Source: CAVSJJ01 sp963728395 (GTDB lineage Bacteria; Actinomycetota; Actinomycetes; Actinomycetales; Dermatophilaceae). Taken from it: a DNA stretch of 64,000 bases. The notes beneath the pieces were generated by a model. That model searched no databases. It was given only the letters and a program-made list of their open reading frames with translations, and was not told where the DNA came from. This document shows positions 52,101-59,093 of this stretch, in pieces. The DNA is taken from contig CAVSJJ010000008.1 of the NCBI GenBank assembly GCA_963728395.1, forward strand, positions 372,001 to 436,000, read 5' to 3'. Every line of letters begins with the position of its first letter. Position 1 is the first letter of the stretch. The position numbers and the translations under genes were made by a program.

Positions 52101-52841
52101 GGTTACTTCCTCGAGACGACCTGGCGGATGCATCCCGCCCTGACCGCGCCGGTGTCCCGGCTCGCGTATGCCGGTCGGCTCCGCTCCGAGGAGCGGGTCA
52201 CCCGGGCCCGCCGGCTCGACGGCATACCGGCGGGGCTGCACATCCGCGAGGTCGAGCACCACGACAACGCCACCCACTCCGCCGAGGAGGCCGACGTCGT
52301 CCTCGCGCTCGCCCGGGACCTCCTCGGGCGGACCTGGGTCGCTCCCGACGAGCCCGCCGGTGCCGCCGGCCGGCCGCTGCAGGAGCGTGACCTGTGCGTC
52401 ATCACCCCCTACAACGCCCAGGTCACCCTGCTGCGCGCCGTCCTCGACGAGGCCGGCCTCACCGAGGTGCCGGTCGGCACCGTCGACAAGTTCCAGGGTC
52501 GGCAGGCGGTCGTCGTCCTCGTCTCGATGGCGGCCTCGGCGCACGCGGACGTCGCGCGTGGGGTCGGGTTCCTCCTCGACCGCCACCGGCTCAACGTCGC
52601 GATCTCCCGCGGGAAGTGGGCGGCCTACCTCGTCCGGTCAGCGGCCCTGACCGACGCGGTGCCTCGCTCGCCCGCCGAGCTCATCGCGCTCGGCGCGTTC
52701 CTCGGGCTGGCCGATCAGGCCTCGTCGTCCTCCTCGTACGCGATGGCGAACGGGTCCTCGGCGAAGGTCTCGTCGTCGTCCTCGTCGTGGGCGAGCGCCA
52801 CGGTGAAGACGCGGACCGGCTCGAGCCCGTCGGTGTCGTAG
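49179..52841 (+). CDS. TM0106-type RecB-like nuclease fused to a DNA2/NAM7 superfamily 1 helicase
   Basis: 1220 residues. The N-terminal half is a RecB-like nuclease region with FVGHADFLEH and VTDTKLARSD, four clustered Cys (LACGRCDVCAAE) and an RNase H-like part (DIFFDFEGDPLW, YNEDDCVSTLRLRDWL). The C-terminal helicase has Walker A GPPGTGKTHVG near residue 805, DEAGQFSLAKTL, GDPQQLPQV and TVDKFQGRQAVVVLVSM. Predicted role: processing of DNA (or RNA-DNA) ends. A leaderless start (GTG 6 nt after TAGGTT 49167-49172) is likely. The last 40 residues, Ser/Ala-rich, are antisense to another gene and look non-conserved. Confidence 0.85.
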   Translation: MFLLDSGSDAAGRPPLVTSPSDLRLASACEFHLVRELDVVLDRAERPPVEADQMARRVIDLGNAHEQRELRRLAHEHPGRVVQLPRPAYSHAGLTDAAEATLAALRSDAEVVYQATFFDGGFVGHADFLEHTPEGWLVTDTKLARSDSVPALLQIAAYAAALAAAGVPAAPTARLVLGSGAVSEHPLTDIVPAYRARRARLDSVLAEHRDEDRAASWGDPRWLACGRCDVCAAEAERVRDVLLVSGVRLPTRRRLADAGITTIDELAASRGPVADVRDSTLTRLRAQARLQLAAEADPSGAVAYEVTDAEVLRRLPAPSEGDIFFDFEGDPLWSEPGSGVWGLEYLFGLVEVDGLDVAGGEPPRFRAFWAHDRAEERQALIDFVAYLSRRRRRWPDLHVYHYAAYEPSALLRLAARHGVCEDDIDQLLRDGVFVDLYAVVRASVLVSQRSYSLKKLEPLYMAGRSGEVTKADESIVVYHGVIDARIAGRTDEAARLLAGIASYNEDDCVSTLRLRDWLRARVAGEEPTPSAGSDLPVPVPLEVSERRQRLIDLEGRLRALVADVKPHERTPAQQAVAMVAASLQFHAREDKPFWWRHFDRLRSPVGDWVPEPGVFVVDRCEVLQGWHRATARQRPRRIVRLSGEPLGGVLLGPGVAVSAIYRDPPPAGVTTQPGHLHARSSATIRILEAEETIAPNGRTHQVLTLEELQPRGGEDHVHEPVALVPSGIIPTTKIDDALAQLAEEVLAAHPALPNRAGLDLLARRPPRLRTRAALPRVGAGPDRFADAITAAVLDLDSSMLAVQGPPGTGKTHVGARVIATLVRHHGWRVGVSAQSHAAVENLLTAVVAAGVPGGLVGKNGVETDNPTWTDVGSSDALAEFAAGREAGYVVGGTAWDLCHEGRVGRGDLDLLVVDEAGQFSLAKTLAVSVAAERLLLLGDPQQLPQVSQGSHPEPVDDSALGWLIGDAAVLPSSRGYFLETTWRMHPALTAPVSRLAYAGRLRSEERVTRARRLDGIPAGLHIREVEHHDNATHSAEEADVVLALARDLLGRTWVAPDEPAGAAGRPLQERDLCVITPYNAQVTLLRAVLDEAGLTEVPVGTVDKFQGRQAVVVLVSMAASAHADVARGVGFLLDRHRLNVAISRGKWAAYLVRSAALTDAVPRSPAELIALGAFLGLADQASSSSSYAMANGSSAKVSSSSSSWASATVKTRTGSSPSVS

Positions 52842-53044
52842 ACCGCGTCCATCCCGAACGCCTCGAGCAGCTGTTCGACGGCGCCCTCCGCGTCGAGCAC
52901 CTCGGCGTCGGCCCGGTCGGTGGTCTCCGGGTGGTTCAGCCGGTACGCGGCCCGCCCGGACTCCAGCACCGCGGCGAGGTCGCAGACGCGGAAGTCCCAC
53001 CGGCCCACGACGCTGACGATCCCGTGTTCGCTGCGCTGCTTCAT
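52715..53044 (-). CDS. Small acidic protein of unknown function
   Basis: 109 residues with a folded-looking N-terminal part (KQRSEHGIVSVVGRWDFRVCDLAAVLESGRAAYRL) and a very acidic C-terminus (AHDEDDDETFAEDPF, YEEDDEA). No family recognised. Its ATG lies 7 nt after TAGGTT (53052-53057), the same leaderless layout as several certain genes here, which supports it. Its last 127 bp overlap the 3' end of the helicase gene on the other strand. Confidence 0.65.
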   Translation of the reverse strand: MKQRSEHGIVSVVGRWDFRVCDLAAVLESGRAAYRLNHPETTDRADAEVLDAEGAVEQLLEAFGMDAVYDTDGLEPVRVFTVALAHDEDDDETFAEDPFAIAYEEDDEA

Positions 53045-53197
53045 GCGGCCGAACCTATCGCGCCCTGCTTGGGGATCTCTTTGCCGAACTCATGCCAAGG
53101 TCTGACCGGAGACAGCACCCCGCCATAACAACCCCGACCTAGGCTCGAAGAGGGCGATCCCACCTGCCCCAGATGTCTCGCGATGAACAGGAATCAC

Positions 53198-53374
53198 ATG
53201 ACGGCCGCACCAACCACCGCCGGTCCCGCAACGGGCCGTCCGGTGGGTTGCCCAGCCGGTGCGACCCCCGACGTGTGGTCCGATGTGTCGGGCGCCGGCT
53301 CCTTACGGTCGCCCGTTGGTGCCAGCAGGGACGGGCCCGCCGGCACCAACCACCGGCCCGCGTCAGCCTTCTGA
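53198..53374 (+). CDS. Possible small ORF (58 residues) in an otherwise gene-free stretch
   Basis: The 570-nt stretch 53045-53616 has no clear gene. This frame has AGGAA 5-6 nt before its ATG and a TAGGCT -10-like box at 53141-53146. It encodes a low-complexity Pro/Gly/Ala/Thr product with no hydrophobic segment and no family I know. GTTGGTGCC and its complement (around 53309-53353) form a stem inside it. It may be a leader peptide, a short secreted protein or chance. Confidence 0.25.
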   Translation: MTAAPTTAGPATGRPVGCPAGATPDVWSDVSGAGSLRSPVGASRDGPAGTNHRPASAF

Positions 53375-53482
53375 GGGACCAGGGCCGCGTCGACGCTCCC
53401 ACGTTGTCGGCGCGGACCCTCACGGAGGCAGCCGCTCGAGGAACACCACCCCCCGGGTGATCCTCGCGGCACCGCAGGGGCG

Positions 53483-53523
53483 CCGGGGCCCCGGTCGACG
53501 GCTCGCCGTGGCCGGGGCCCCGG
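53483..53523. terminator. Strong GC-rich hairpin in the spacer
   Basis: CCGGGGCCCCGGTCGACGGC and CCGTGGCCGGGGCCCCGG pair almost completely around a short loop. It could end a plus-strand transcript from the TAGGCT box at 53141, but the direction is not determined. Confidence 0.45.
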
Positions 53524-53575
53524 TGTGCGCGGGTCGGGGCGCGGAGCCGAGGACGGGCCCGGGTGGACAGCAACG

Positions 53576-53612
53576 TCAACGGGCCGCGTCCGATGCGGAC
53601 GCGGCCCGTTGA
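53576..53612 (-). terminator. Perfect 17-bp hairpin after tRNA-Ala
   Basis: 53576-53592 and 53596-53612 are exact complements around ATG. It begins 5 nt beyond the tRNA 3' end on the minus strand, so it terminates the tRNA transcript. Confidence 0.85.
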
Positions 53613-53616
53613 CCAG

Positions 53617-53692
53617 TGGTGGAGCTGACGGGACTCGAACCCGTGGCCTCCTCGTTGCGAACGAGGCGCGCTACCAACTGCGCCACAGCCCC
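53617..53692 (-). tRNA. tRNA-Ala (anticodon CGC), CCA encoded
   Basis: The minus strand gives acceptor GGGGCTG paired with CAGCTCC including the G3-U70 wobble that identifies tRNA-Ala, anticodon stem CCTCG/CGAGG with loop TTCGCAA (anticodon CGC), T loop TTCGAGT and 3' ACCA in the gene. 76 nt. Confidence 0.96.
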
Positions 53693-53810
53693 AGAAGTGC
53701 GGGAGACACGATAACACCGCCGTGACCGGCGCCCCTAAACGAGCGAACCGTGCTCCCCAGCCTTCGGCGAGCCAGGCCCGACCCGGCCGGCACGGCATAC
53801 CCTGTCGACC

Positions 53811-55076
53811 ATGCGCCTGCCGAAGCTGACCGCCGCCTCGCGCCCCGCCGCCGAGGACCCCGAGCCGGCCTCCGCCCGCGCGACCGCACGTGCCTGGGAG
53901 CCCGACGACGACCACCGGCCGGACGCCTGGTCGGTTCCGCGAGGTGTCCGGACCGCGAGCGAGTGGTCCTGGCGCTTCATCGTCATCGCCGTGGCCCTGT
54001 ATGGCGTGCTCTGGGTGCTCGCCTATCTCTCCGAGGTCGTCGTGCCCGTCGTCGTCGCGATCCTCCTCACCGCCCTGCTGCGGCCGGTCTCGCAGTGGCT
54101 GTCCCGCTTCATGCCGAACGGCCTGGCGGCCGGGTTCACCGTCCTCGGGGGCCTCGGGCTCATCGGCGGGGTCCTCTCCGTCGTCGGCAGCCAGTTCTCC
54201 GCACAGTTCGGCGACATCCTCGACAAGACGACCCAGGGCATCGACGAGGTCCGCTCGTGGATCCGGTCGACCTTCCACGTCACCGACACCCAGCTCGGAC
54301 AGTGGGTCGACGACATCCGCAACCAGATCACGTCGAACAACACCAACATCGGCCAGACGGCCGCACAGGCCGGCGTGACCGCCACCCACGCGATCACCGG
54401 GATGGCCATCGCCCTGTTCACCCTCTTCTTCTTCCTCTACGAGGGCGAGCGGCTGTGGACCTGGGTGGTCCGGCTCTTCCCGCGGGCGACCCGGGAGAAG
54501 GTCCACTCCTCGGGGCTCATCGCCTGGGGCCAGCTGTCGGCCTTCACCCGGGCGACCGTCCTCGTCGCCGCGGTGGACGCGATCGTCATCGGCGTCGGTG
54601 CGGCGATCCTCCACGTGCCCTTCGCCTCGGGGATCGGGGTGCTCATCTTCTTCGGTGCGTTCGTGCCCATCATCGGGGCGTTCGTCTCCGGTTCGGTCGC
54701 CGTGCTGCTGGCGCTCGTCGCGTTCGGGCCGATCCAGGCGGCCATCATGCTCACGATCATCGTCGGCACGATGCAGCTCGAGAGCCACGTCCTCCAGCCG
54801 TTCCTGCTCGGCCGGGCCGTGCGGGTCCACCCGCTGTCGGTCATCCTCGCCATCGCGGCCGGGATCATCGTCGCCGGCATCATCGGCGCGCTCATCGCCG
54901 TCCCGACCGTCGCCGTCCTCAACGCCGTGGGACACCACCTGCTCGACGCCGACGCTGCGCCGGACGGTCCCGACGACGCGCTGTCCAGCGCCGAGGGACG
55001 CTCCGCCGGCGCGGCGACGGACGACGCCGATGACCTCGACGCGGCGGCGTGGGACGGCATACCGGGCCAGGCCTGA
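53811..55076 (+). CDS. AI-2E family membrane transporter
   Basis: 421-residue polytopic protein of the AI-2E/PerM family: cytosolic N-terminus (1-60), two helices, a long amphipathic region (about 130-190), then further helices with the family block GVGAAILHVPFASGIGVLIFFGAFVPIIGAFVSG and a C-terminal MQLESHVLQPFLLGRAVRVHPL. Substrates of actinobacterial members are unknown; the name comes from TqsA. An acidic tail of about 50 residues ends it. TACCCT (53798-53803) ends 7 nt before the ATG, indicating a leaderless mRNA. Confidence 0.9.
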   Translation: MRLPKLTAASRPAAEDPEPASARATARAWEPDDDHRPDAWSVPRGVRTASEWSWRFIVIAVALYGVLWVLAYLSEVVVPVVVAILLTALLRPVSQWLSRFMPNGLAAGFTVLGGLGLIGGVLSVVGSQFSAQFGDILDKTTQGIDEVRSWIRSTFHVTDTQLGQWVDDIRNQITSNNTNIGQTAAQAGVTATHAITGMAIALFTLFFFLYEGERLWTWVVRLFPRATREKVHSSGLIAWGQLSAFTRATVLVAAVDAIVIGVGAAILHVPFASGIGVLIFFGAFVPIIGAFVSGSVAVLLALVAFGPIQAAIMLTIIVGTMQLESHVLQPFLLGRAVRVHPLSVILAIAAGIIVAGIIGALIAVPTVAVLNAVGHHLLDADAAPDGPDDALSSAEGRSAGAATDDADDLDAAAWDGIPGQA

Positions 55077-55103
55077 CCCCGCGCCCCCTCCTCCCCCTAC
55101 CCT

Positions 55104-55188
55104 CTGCAGGAACCTCTGCTAGCAGAGGTTCCTGCACGACGGGGGTGTTGCAGCACCCCCGTTCTGCAGGAACCTGTCCGTCGACGGG
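55104..55188. repeat. Composite palindromic element, copy 3 (AI-2E/sepX convergent junction)
   Basis: A perfect 32-bp palindrome centred on GCTAGC (55105-55136), then the 24-bp module ACGGGGGTGTTG-CAGCACCCCCGT (55139-55162, one mismatch), then TGCAGGAACCTGTCCGTCGA. Same module order as copy 1. Confidence 0.88.
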
Positions 55189-55234
55189 CGGGGGGGGTGA
55201 CTGGGGGCCCAGCGCAGCAGCGGCCGCCGGGCGG

Positions 55235-56122
55235 TCAGGCGCCGGCGACCCGGCGCTCGGGTTCGCCGTATGCCGCGTCGTCGAGGCGGACCGGCTCGGG
55301 AGCCGGCGTCGTCTCGGCGGGCGGCGGGGCGGGTCGCTCGGCCTTGGCCTTCATCGCGTACGTCGGGCGGGGCACCGGGATCGGGTCCCAGGTGAGCGGG
55401 ATGTCGTCCTCGTCGACGAGCGGCGCGGCCGGCTCGGGCTCGAGGAGCACCGGCTCGCTCTGCTGCGCCGGGGCGGCGACTCCGTCGCCCGGCCCGGCGG
55501 CGGCGGGCGGTGCCGCGTGGTCGGTCCGCTCCGCCGTCTCGGTGGCCCCGGTCCGATCGGGGGCCTCTGCCGCGAGCGACGAGTCCGTTCGGAGCGTCGC
55601 GCTGCCGGCGAGTCGGATCGAGCCGCTCGTGGTGACCGGGTCGCGAACGATCCTGCGGGCCTCGGCGGACAGCCGACGAGCGCGGGCCTCGCCCCGGACA
55701 CCGGCGCGCAGCCAGCCGACGCCGATGCCGACGAGCGCGGTCGGCGCGAGGACCGCCAGCCACGGCAGGACGCCGAACCCCGCCGCGGGGATCGCGGCGA
55801 GGGTGGCGACGAGGCCGGTGAGCAGGGTCAGGCCGCGGACGCGCCGACCGGGCCGCATCGCCCCGACCCGAGGCCGCTCGTCGGGCTCGGCGGCCACCCT
55901 GGGACCGCCGGGCACGGCGCGGATCGGGCTCGCGGCATACGACCTCGCGGCCGGCTCCGCGGACGCGGCCGGCGAACGCCGCTCGAGGACGCGCATCGAG
56001 TCGGACAGCTGGTCGGCGGTGCGGGCGGTGACGAGGTTGTCCCGTCGGCGCACCCAATAGAGCACGAAGTAGGCAGCCCACACCCCGAGAAGGACGAGAA
56101 AGATCACGCTGCTCGGCTGCAC
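55235..56122 (-). CDS. sepX: SepX/GlpR-like divisome membrane protein
   Basis: 295 residues: one N-terminal helix (SVIFLVLLGVWAAYFVLYWVRRRD), a long polar linker, a helical hairpin near 115-155 (LTLLTGLVATLAAIPAAGFGVLPWLAVLAPTALVGIG) and a Pro-rich acidic C-terminus. Sequence resemblance is modest. The position next to glp matches the actinobacterial membrane receptor of Glp (GLPR in Corynebacterium, SepX in Streptomyces), which links Glp to FtsZ and polar growth. The GTG at 56120-56122 follows TAACGT (56130-56135) by 7 nt, so it can be transcribed separately as a leaderless gene. Assignment rests mainly on topology and synteny. Confidence 0.72.
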   Translation of the reverse strand: MQPSSVIFLVLLGVWAAYFVLYWVRRRDNLVTARTADQLSDSMRVLERRSPAASAEPAARSYAASPIRAVPGGPRVAAEPDERPRVGAMRPGRRVRGLTLLTGLVATLAAIPAAGFGVLPWLAVLAPTALVGIGVGWLRAGVRGEARARRLSAEARRIVRDPVTTSGSIRLAGSATLRTDSSLAAEAPDRTGATETAERTDHAAPPAAAGPGDGVAAPAQQSEPVLLEPEPAAPLVDEDDIPLTWDPIPVPRPTYAMKAKAERPAPPPAETTPAPEPVRLDDAAYGEPERRVAGA

Positions 56123-56151
56123 GGTGCTGACGTTAGGGCGGCGTACGCGCC

Positions 56152-56817
56152 TTACTGCGGATCCGCCTCGGTGTGTCGCCAAAGTGACGGTTGTGAATCT
56201 CTGAGGCGCCCGACGAGCGAGCGGCCGCCGAGGTCCTCCGACGTCAGCGCGAAGGAGAGATGGTCGCGCCAGCCCCCGTCGATGTGCAGCATCCGCAGCC
56301 GGGTCCCCTCGGGGCGGAACCCGAGCTTGCGGACGACGGCCAGCGATGCGGTGTTCTCCGGACGGATGTTGACCTCGAGCCGGTGCAGACCGAGGACGTC
56401 GAAGACATGGTCGCCGCACAGGGCCAGCGCCATCGGAGCGACCCCGCGCCCGGCGATGGCCCGGCTCACCCAGTACCCGGCGGTGCAGGAGCGGAAGGAG
56501 CCGAGGACGATGTTGCTCAGCGTGATCTGCCCGACGATCCGGCCGTCGACCTCGATGACGAGCGGGAGCATCCGGCCCGCGGCGGCCTCGGTGTCGTAGT
56601 GACGGACCAGCTCGTCGAACGTGCGCGCTCCGCCCTCGTCGATCGGCGACGTCGCGTCCCACCGCTCGAGCCACGCGGCGTTGTACCGCCGGACCCACTG
56701 GTACTCCCGGGCATCCGAGACGACCATCGGGCGCAGGACGAGCGGGTCACCGAGGCGAGCCACGCCGACGAGCCGGACCGGCCAGCCGACGGCCGGTGCG
56801 CCGCGGCGCCGGAACAT
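56152..56817 (-). CDS. GNAT acetyltransferase, RimJ-like
   Basis: 221 residues of the RimJ/RimL branch. It shows the acetyl-CoA loop SRAIAGRGVAPMALALCGDHVF and the C-terminal LGLHRLEVNIRPENTASLAVVRKLGFRPEG. These enzymes acetylate protein N-termini or small amines; the substrate here is unknown. It is conserved in the glp neighbourhood of actinobacteria. The ATG shares one base with the moaB stop (TGATG). Confidence 0.88.
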   Translation of the reverse strand: MFRRRGAPAVGWPVRLVGVARLGDPLVLRPMVVSDAREYQWVRRYNAAWLERWDATSPIDEGGARTFDELVRHYDTEAAAGRMLPLVIEVDGRIVGQITLSNIVLGSFRSCTAGYWVSRAIAGRGVAPMALALCGDHVFDVLGLHRLEVNIRPENTASLAVVRKLGFRPEGTRLRMLHIDGGWRDHLSFALTSEDLGGRSLVGRLRDSQPSLWRHTEADPQ

Positions 56818-57368
56818 CAGTGGTCGCCCCCGCCGAGCTGGCTCAGCGCGTGGGGCAGCAGCGGCTCGAGGACTTCGAGCGCGTCGCGGACACCCCCGCT
56901 CGAGCCGGGCAGGTTGACGACGAGGGTTCGACCGGCGACCCCGGCGAGTCCGCGGGAGAGGGCGGCCGTGGCGACGCCCTTGGCCGCTCCGGCGGCGCGG
57001 ATCGCGTCGGCGACGCCGGGCAGTTCGAGGTCGAGCAGCGGCGCGGTCGCCTCCGGAGTGCGGTCGGTCGGCGAGATGCCGGTGCCGCCGGTCGTCAGGA
57101 CGAGGTCGGGTCGCCGGTCGAGCGCTGCGGAGAGGGCCGTGGCGACCTCCGGACCGTCCGGGACCGCGGTGGGACCGATCACCTCACAGCCCCAGCCGCG
57201 CAGTGTCTCGGCGATGAGCGCGCCCCCGCGGTCGGGGTAGACCCCCTCGGACGCCCGGGTCGAGCAGGTGACCACGACGGCGACCCGGCCGTCGAGCGGC
57301 GTGGCGCCCGTCGCGGGGTCCCGCCCAGCGCCCCGCACGGGCTCCGGCGCGGGGCCCGACCCGCTCAC
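56817..57368 (-). CDS. MoaB/Mog-family molybdopterin adenylyltransferase-like protein
   Basis: 183 residues of the MPT-binding fold with VVVTCSTRASEGVYPDRGG, LTTGGTGISPTDRTPEAT and LVVNLPGSSGGVRDAL. Family members adenylate molybdopterin before metal insertion by MoeA. It is coupled to moaC by a GTGA overlap. Whether it serves molybdenum cofactor synthesis or the Glp system cannot be decided from sequence; no molybdoenzyme is in the window. Confidence 0.88.
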   Translation of the reverse strand: MSGSGPAPEPVRGAGRDPATGATPLDGRVAVVVTCSTRASEGVYPDRGGALIAETLRGWGCEVIGPTAVPDGPEVATALSAALDRRPDLVLTTGGTGISPTDRTPEATAPLLDLELPGVADAIRAAGAAKGVATAALSRGLAGVAGRTLVVNLPGSSGGVRDALEVLEPLLPHALSQLGGGDH

Positions 57369-57853
57369 GCCTCGCTCCAGTCGCCGGAGCGTCCCCCGGA
57401 CTTCGCCGTCACCCGCACATCGGTGATCCGTGCATGCCTGTCGACGGACTTGACCATGTCGATGAGCCCGAGCGCGGCGACGCTCACCGCGGTGAGTGCC
57501 TCCATCTCGATGCCGGTCCGATCCGCCGTCCGGACCGATGCGGTGATGTCGACGCCGTCGTCGGCGACGGTGAGGTCGACCTCGACCCCGTGGACGGCGA
57601 TGGGGTGGGCGAGCGGGACCAGCTCGGGGGTCCGCTTGACCGCCTGGATGCCGGCGATCCGCGCCACCGCGAGCGCGTCGCCCTTGGGCACGGTCCCGTC
57701 GCGCAGCGCGGCGACGGCCGCCTGCGACAGGAGCACCCGCCCCGCGGCCGTGGCCACCCGGGCCGTGACGTCCTTGCCCGAGACGTCGACCATGTGCGCC
57801 GACCCGTCCGGCCGCACGTGGGTGAGCCGGTTGGCCCCGGCGTCAGCAGACAT
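57365..57853 (-). CDS. moaC: Cyclic pyranopterin monophosphate synthase
   Basis: Second enzyme of molybdenum cofactor synthesis. The 162-residue product has MVDVSGKDVTARVATAAGRV, KGDALAVARIAGIQAVKRTPELVPLAHP and GIEMEALTAVSVAALGLIDMVKS, including the catalytic KK/H region typical of MoaC. The ATG (57851-57853) overlaps the glp stop by 11 bp and the stop overlaps the moaB start. Its MoaA partner is not in the window. Confidence 0.93.
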   Translation of the reverse strand: MSADAGANRLTHVRPDGSAHMVDVSGKDVTARVATAAGRVLLSQAAVAALRDGTVPKGDALAVARIAGIQAVKRTPELVPLAHPIAVHGVEVDLTVADDGVDITASVRTADRTGIEMEALTAVSVAALGLIDMVKSVDRHARITDVRVTAKSGGRSGDWSEA

Positions 57854-59093
57854 GGGCACGATCCTGCCCCAGCAACGGGATACAGGTAAGGGGCATCCCC
57901 TCGTGCACCTCGGTGACATCCGGTGGCACGACGGCGAGGGCGGTGGCCTCGGCGAGCGCGCCGACCGCGTGCGAGGCTTGTCCGCCGAAGGGCCGCACCC
58001 GGACCGGGCCTCCGTCCTGGCTGGGCTCGACGACGACCCGGCTGAACTCCGCCTTGACCGGAACCGAGCGCCAGTCGACGCCGGCGACGGCCGAGAACCG
58101 GGGCGCGGCGTGCGGGTCGGCCCCGGCGAGCAGCCGCAGCGCGGGCAGGACGAACACGTGGAAGGAGACGAGGGAGGAGAGCGGGTTGCCGGGAAGGGTG
58201 ATGATCGGCGTATGCCGCGGCCCGACGAGGCCGAACCCCTGCGGCATGCCGGGGCGCATCGCCACCTTGACGAACCGGACTCCCCCGTCGGCGGTGAGCA
58301 CCTCCTTGACGATGTCGTAGGCGCCCATCGACACCCCGCCGGAGGTGAGGACGAGGTCGGGGTCGCCCGGCGGATCGAGGAGGAAGGCCCGCATCTCGTC
58401 GGCGTCGTCCCGCAGGTGGACGACGGTGGCGAGCTCGGCCCCGGCGGCCGCAACGAGTGCGGCGAGCATGATCCCGTTGGAGTTGACGATCTGGCCGTGC
58501 CCGAGCTCGCTGCCCGGCGCGACGAGCTCGTCACCCGTCGAGACGACGGCGACCCGGGGGCGACGGACGACGTCGAGCTCGCCGAGGTTGGCGGACGCCG
58601 CGAGGGACAGGTGCCCCGGGGAGAGGACGGTCCCGGCCCGCAGGACGATGTCGCCGGAGCGGACGTCCTCGCCACGGAAGCGGACATGCCGCCCCACGGC
58701 AGGCGCCAGCCGGAGCGCGGCGGCCTCGGTGCCGCCGTCGCTCTCCTCGACGGGGACGACCGCGTCCGCCCCCTCCGGCAGCGGGGCGCCGGTCATGATC
58801 CGCATCGTCCGGCCCGGGACGAGGACGCGGCTGCGCGTGTCGCCGGCGGCGATGTCGCCGTCGACCGGCAGGCGGACGGGCGAGTCCGGGCCGGCGGCGG
58901 CGACGTCGGCCGCGCGCACGGCATACCCGTCCATGGCCGAGTTGGTGAAGCCGGGCAGGTCGGTGCGCGAGGCGACGTCGGCCGCGAGGGCGCGGCCGAG
59001 GGCGCCAGCCACGCCGACCCGCTCGCTCGGCAGCGGGGTGAGGGCGGCGAGGATCCCCGCGAGGTGGTCCGCGACCGGAACCAGCTCAGGCAT
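57843..59093 (-). CDS. glp: Gephyrin-like Glp (MoeA family)
   Basis: 416 residues with the MoeA domain order: TNSAMDGYAVRAADV, MRIMTGAPLPEGADAVVPVE, the MPT-binding STGDELV and LTSGGVSMGAYD, MPQGFGLVG and LPGNPLSS, then a C-terminal beta domain. In Corynebacterium a protein in this same gene setting (Glp) works in division with its membrane receptor rather than, or besides, in molybdenum cofactor synthesis. The presence of moaC and moaB inside this operon keeps a true MoeA role possible. The ATG overlaps the pyrophosphorylase stop by 8 bp. Confidence 0.88.
   Translation of the reverse strand: MPELVPVADHLAGILAALTPLPSERVGVAGALGRALAADVASRTDLPGFTNSAMDGYAVRAADVAAAGPDSPVRLPVDGDIAAGDTRSRVLVPGRTMRIMTGAPLPEGADAVVPVEESDGGTEAAALRLAPAVGRHVRFRGEDVRSGDIVLRAGTVLSPGHLSLAASANLGELDVVRRPRVAVVSTGDELVAPGSELGHGQIVNSNGIMLAALVAAAGAELATVVHLRDDADEMRAFLLDPPGDPDLVLTSGGVSMGAYDIVKEVLTADGGVRFVKVAMRPGMPQGFGLVGPRHTPIITLPGNPLSSLVSFHVFVLPALRLLAGADPHAAPRFSAVAGVDWRSVPVKAEFSRVVVEPSQDGGPVRVRPFGGQASHAVGALAEATALAVVPPDVTEVHEGMPLTCIPLLGQDRAHVC

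Noticed and set aside
49179..52841. Phage-defence or Cas4-like nuclease
   Set aside because: The RecB-like part and helicase match the widespread TM0106-type architecture; neighbours are ordinary genes and no defence partners are visible.
56050..56060. A further copy of the CTATTGGGTGAG repeat inside the sepX gene
   Set aside because: Only CTATTGGGTG matches, it encodes Leu-Tyr-Trp-Val in frame, and the conserved tail is missing.
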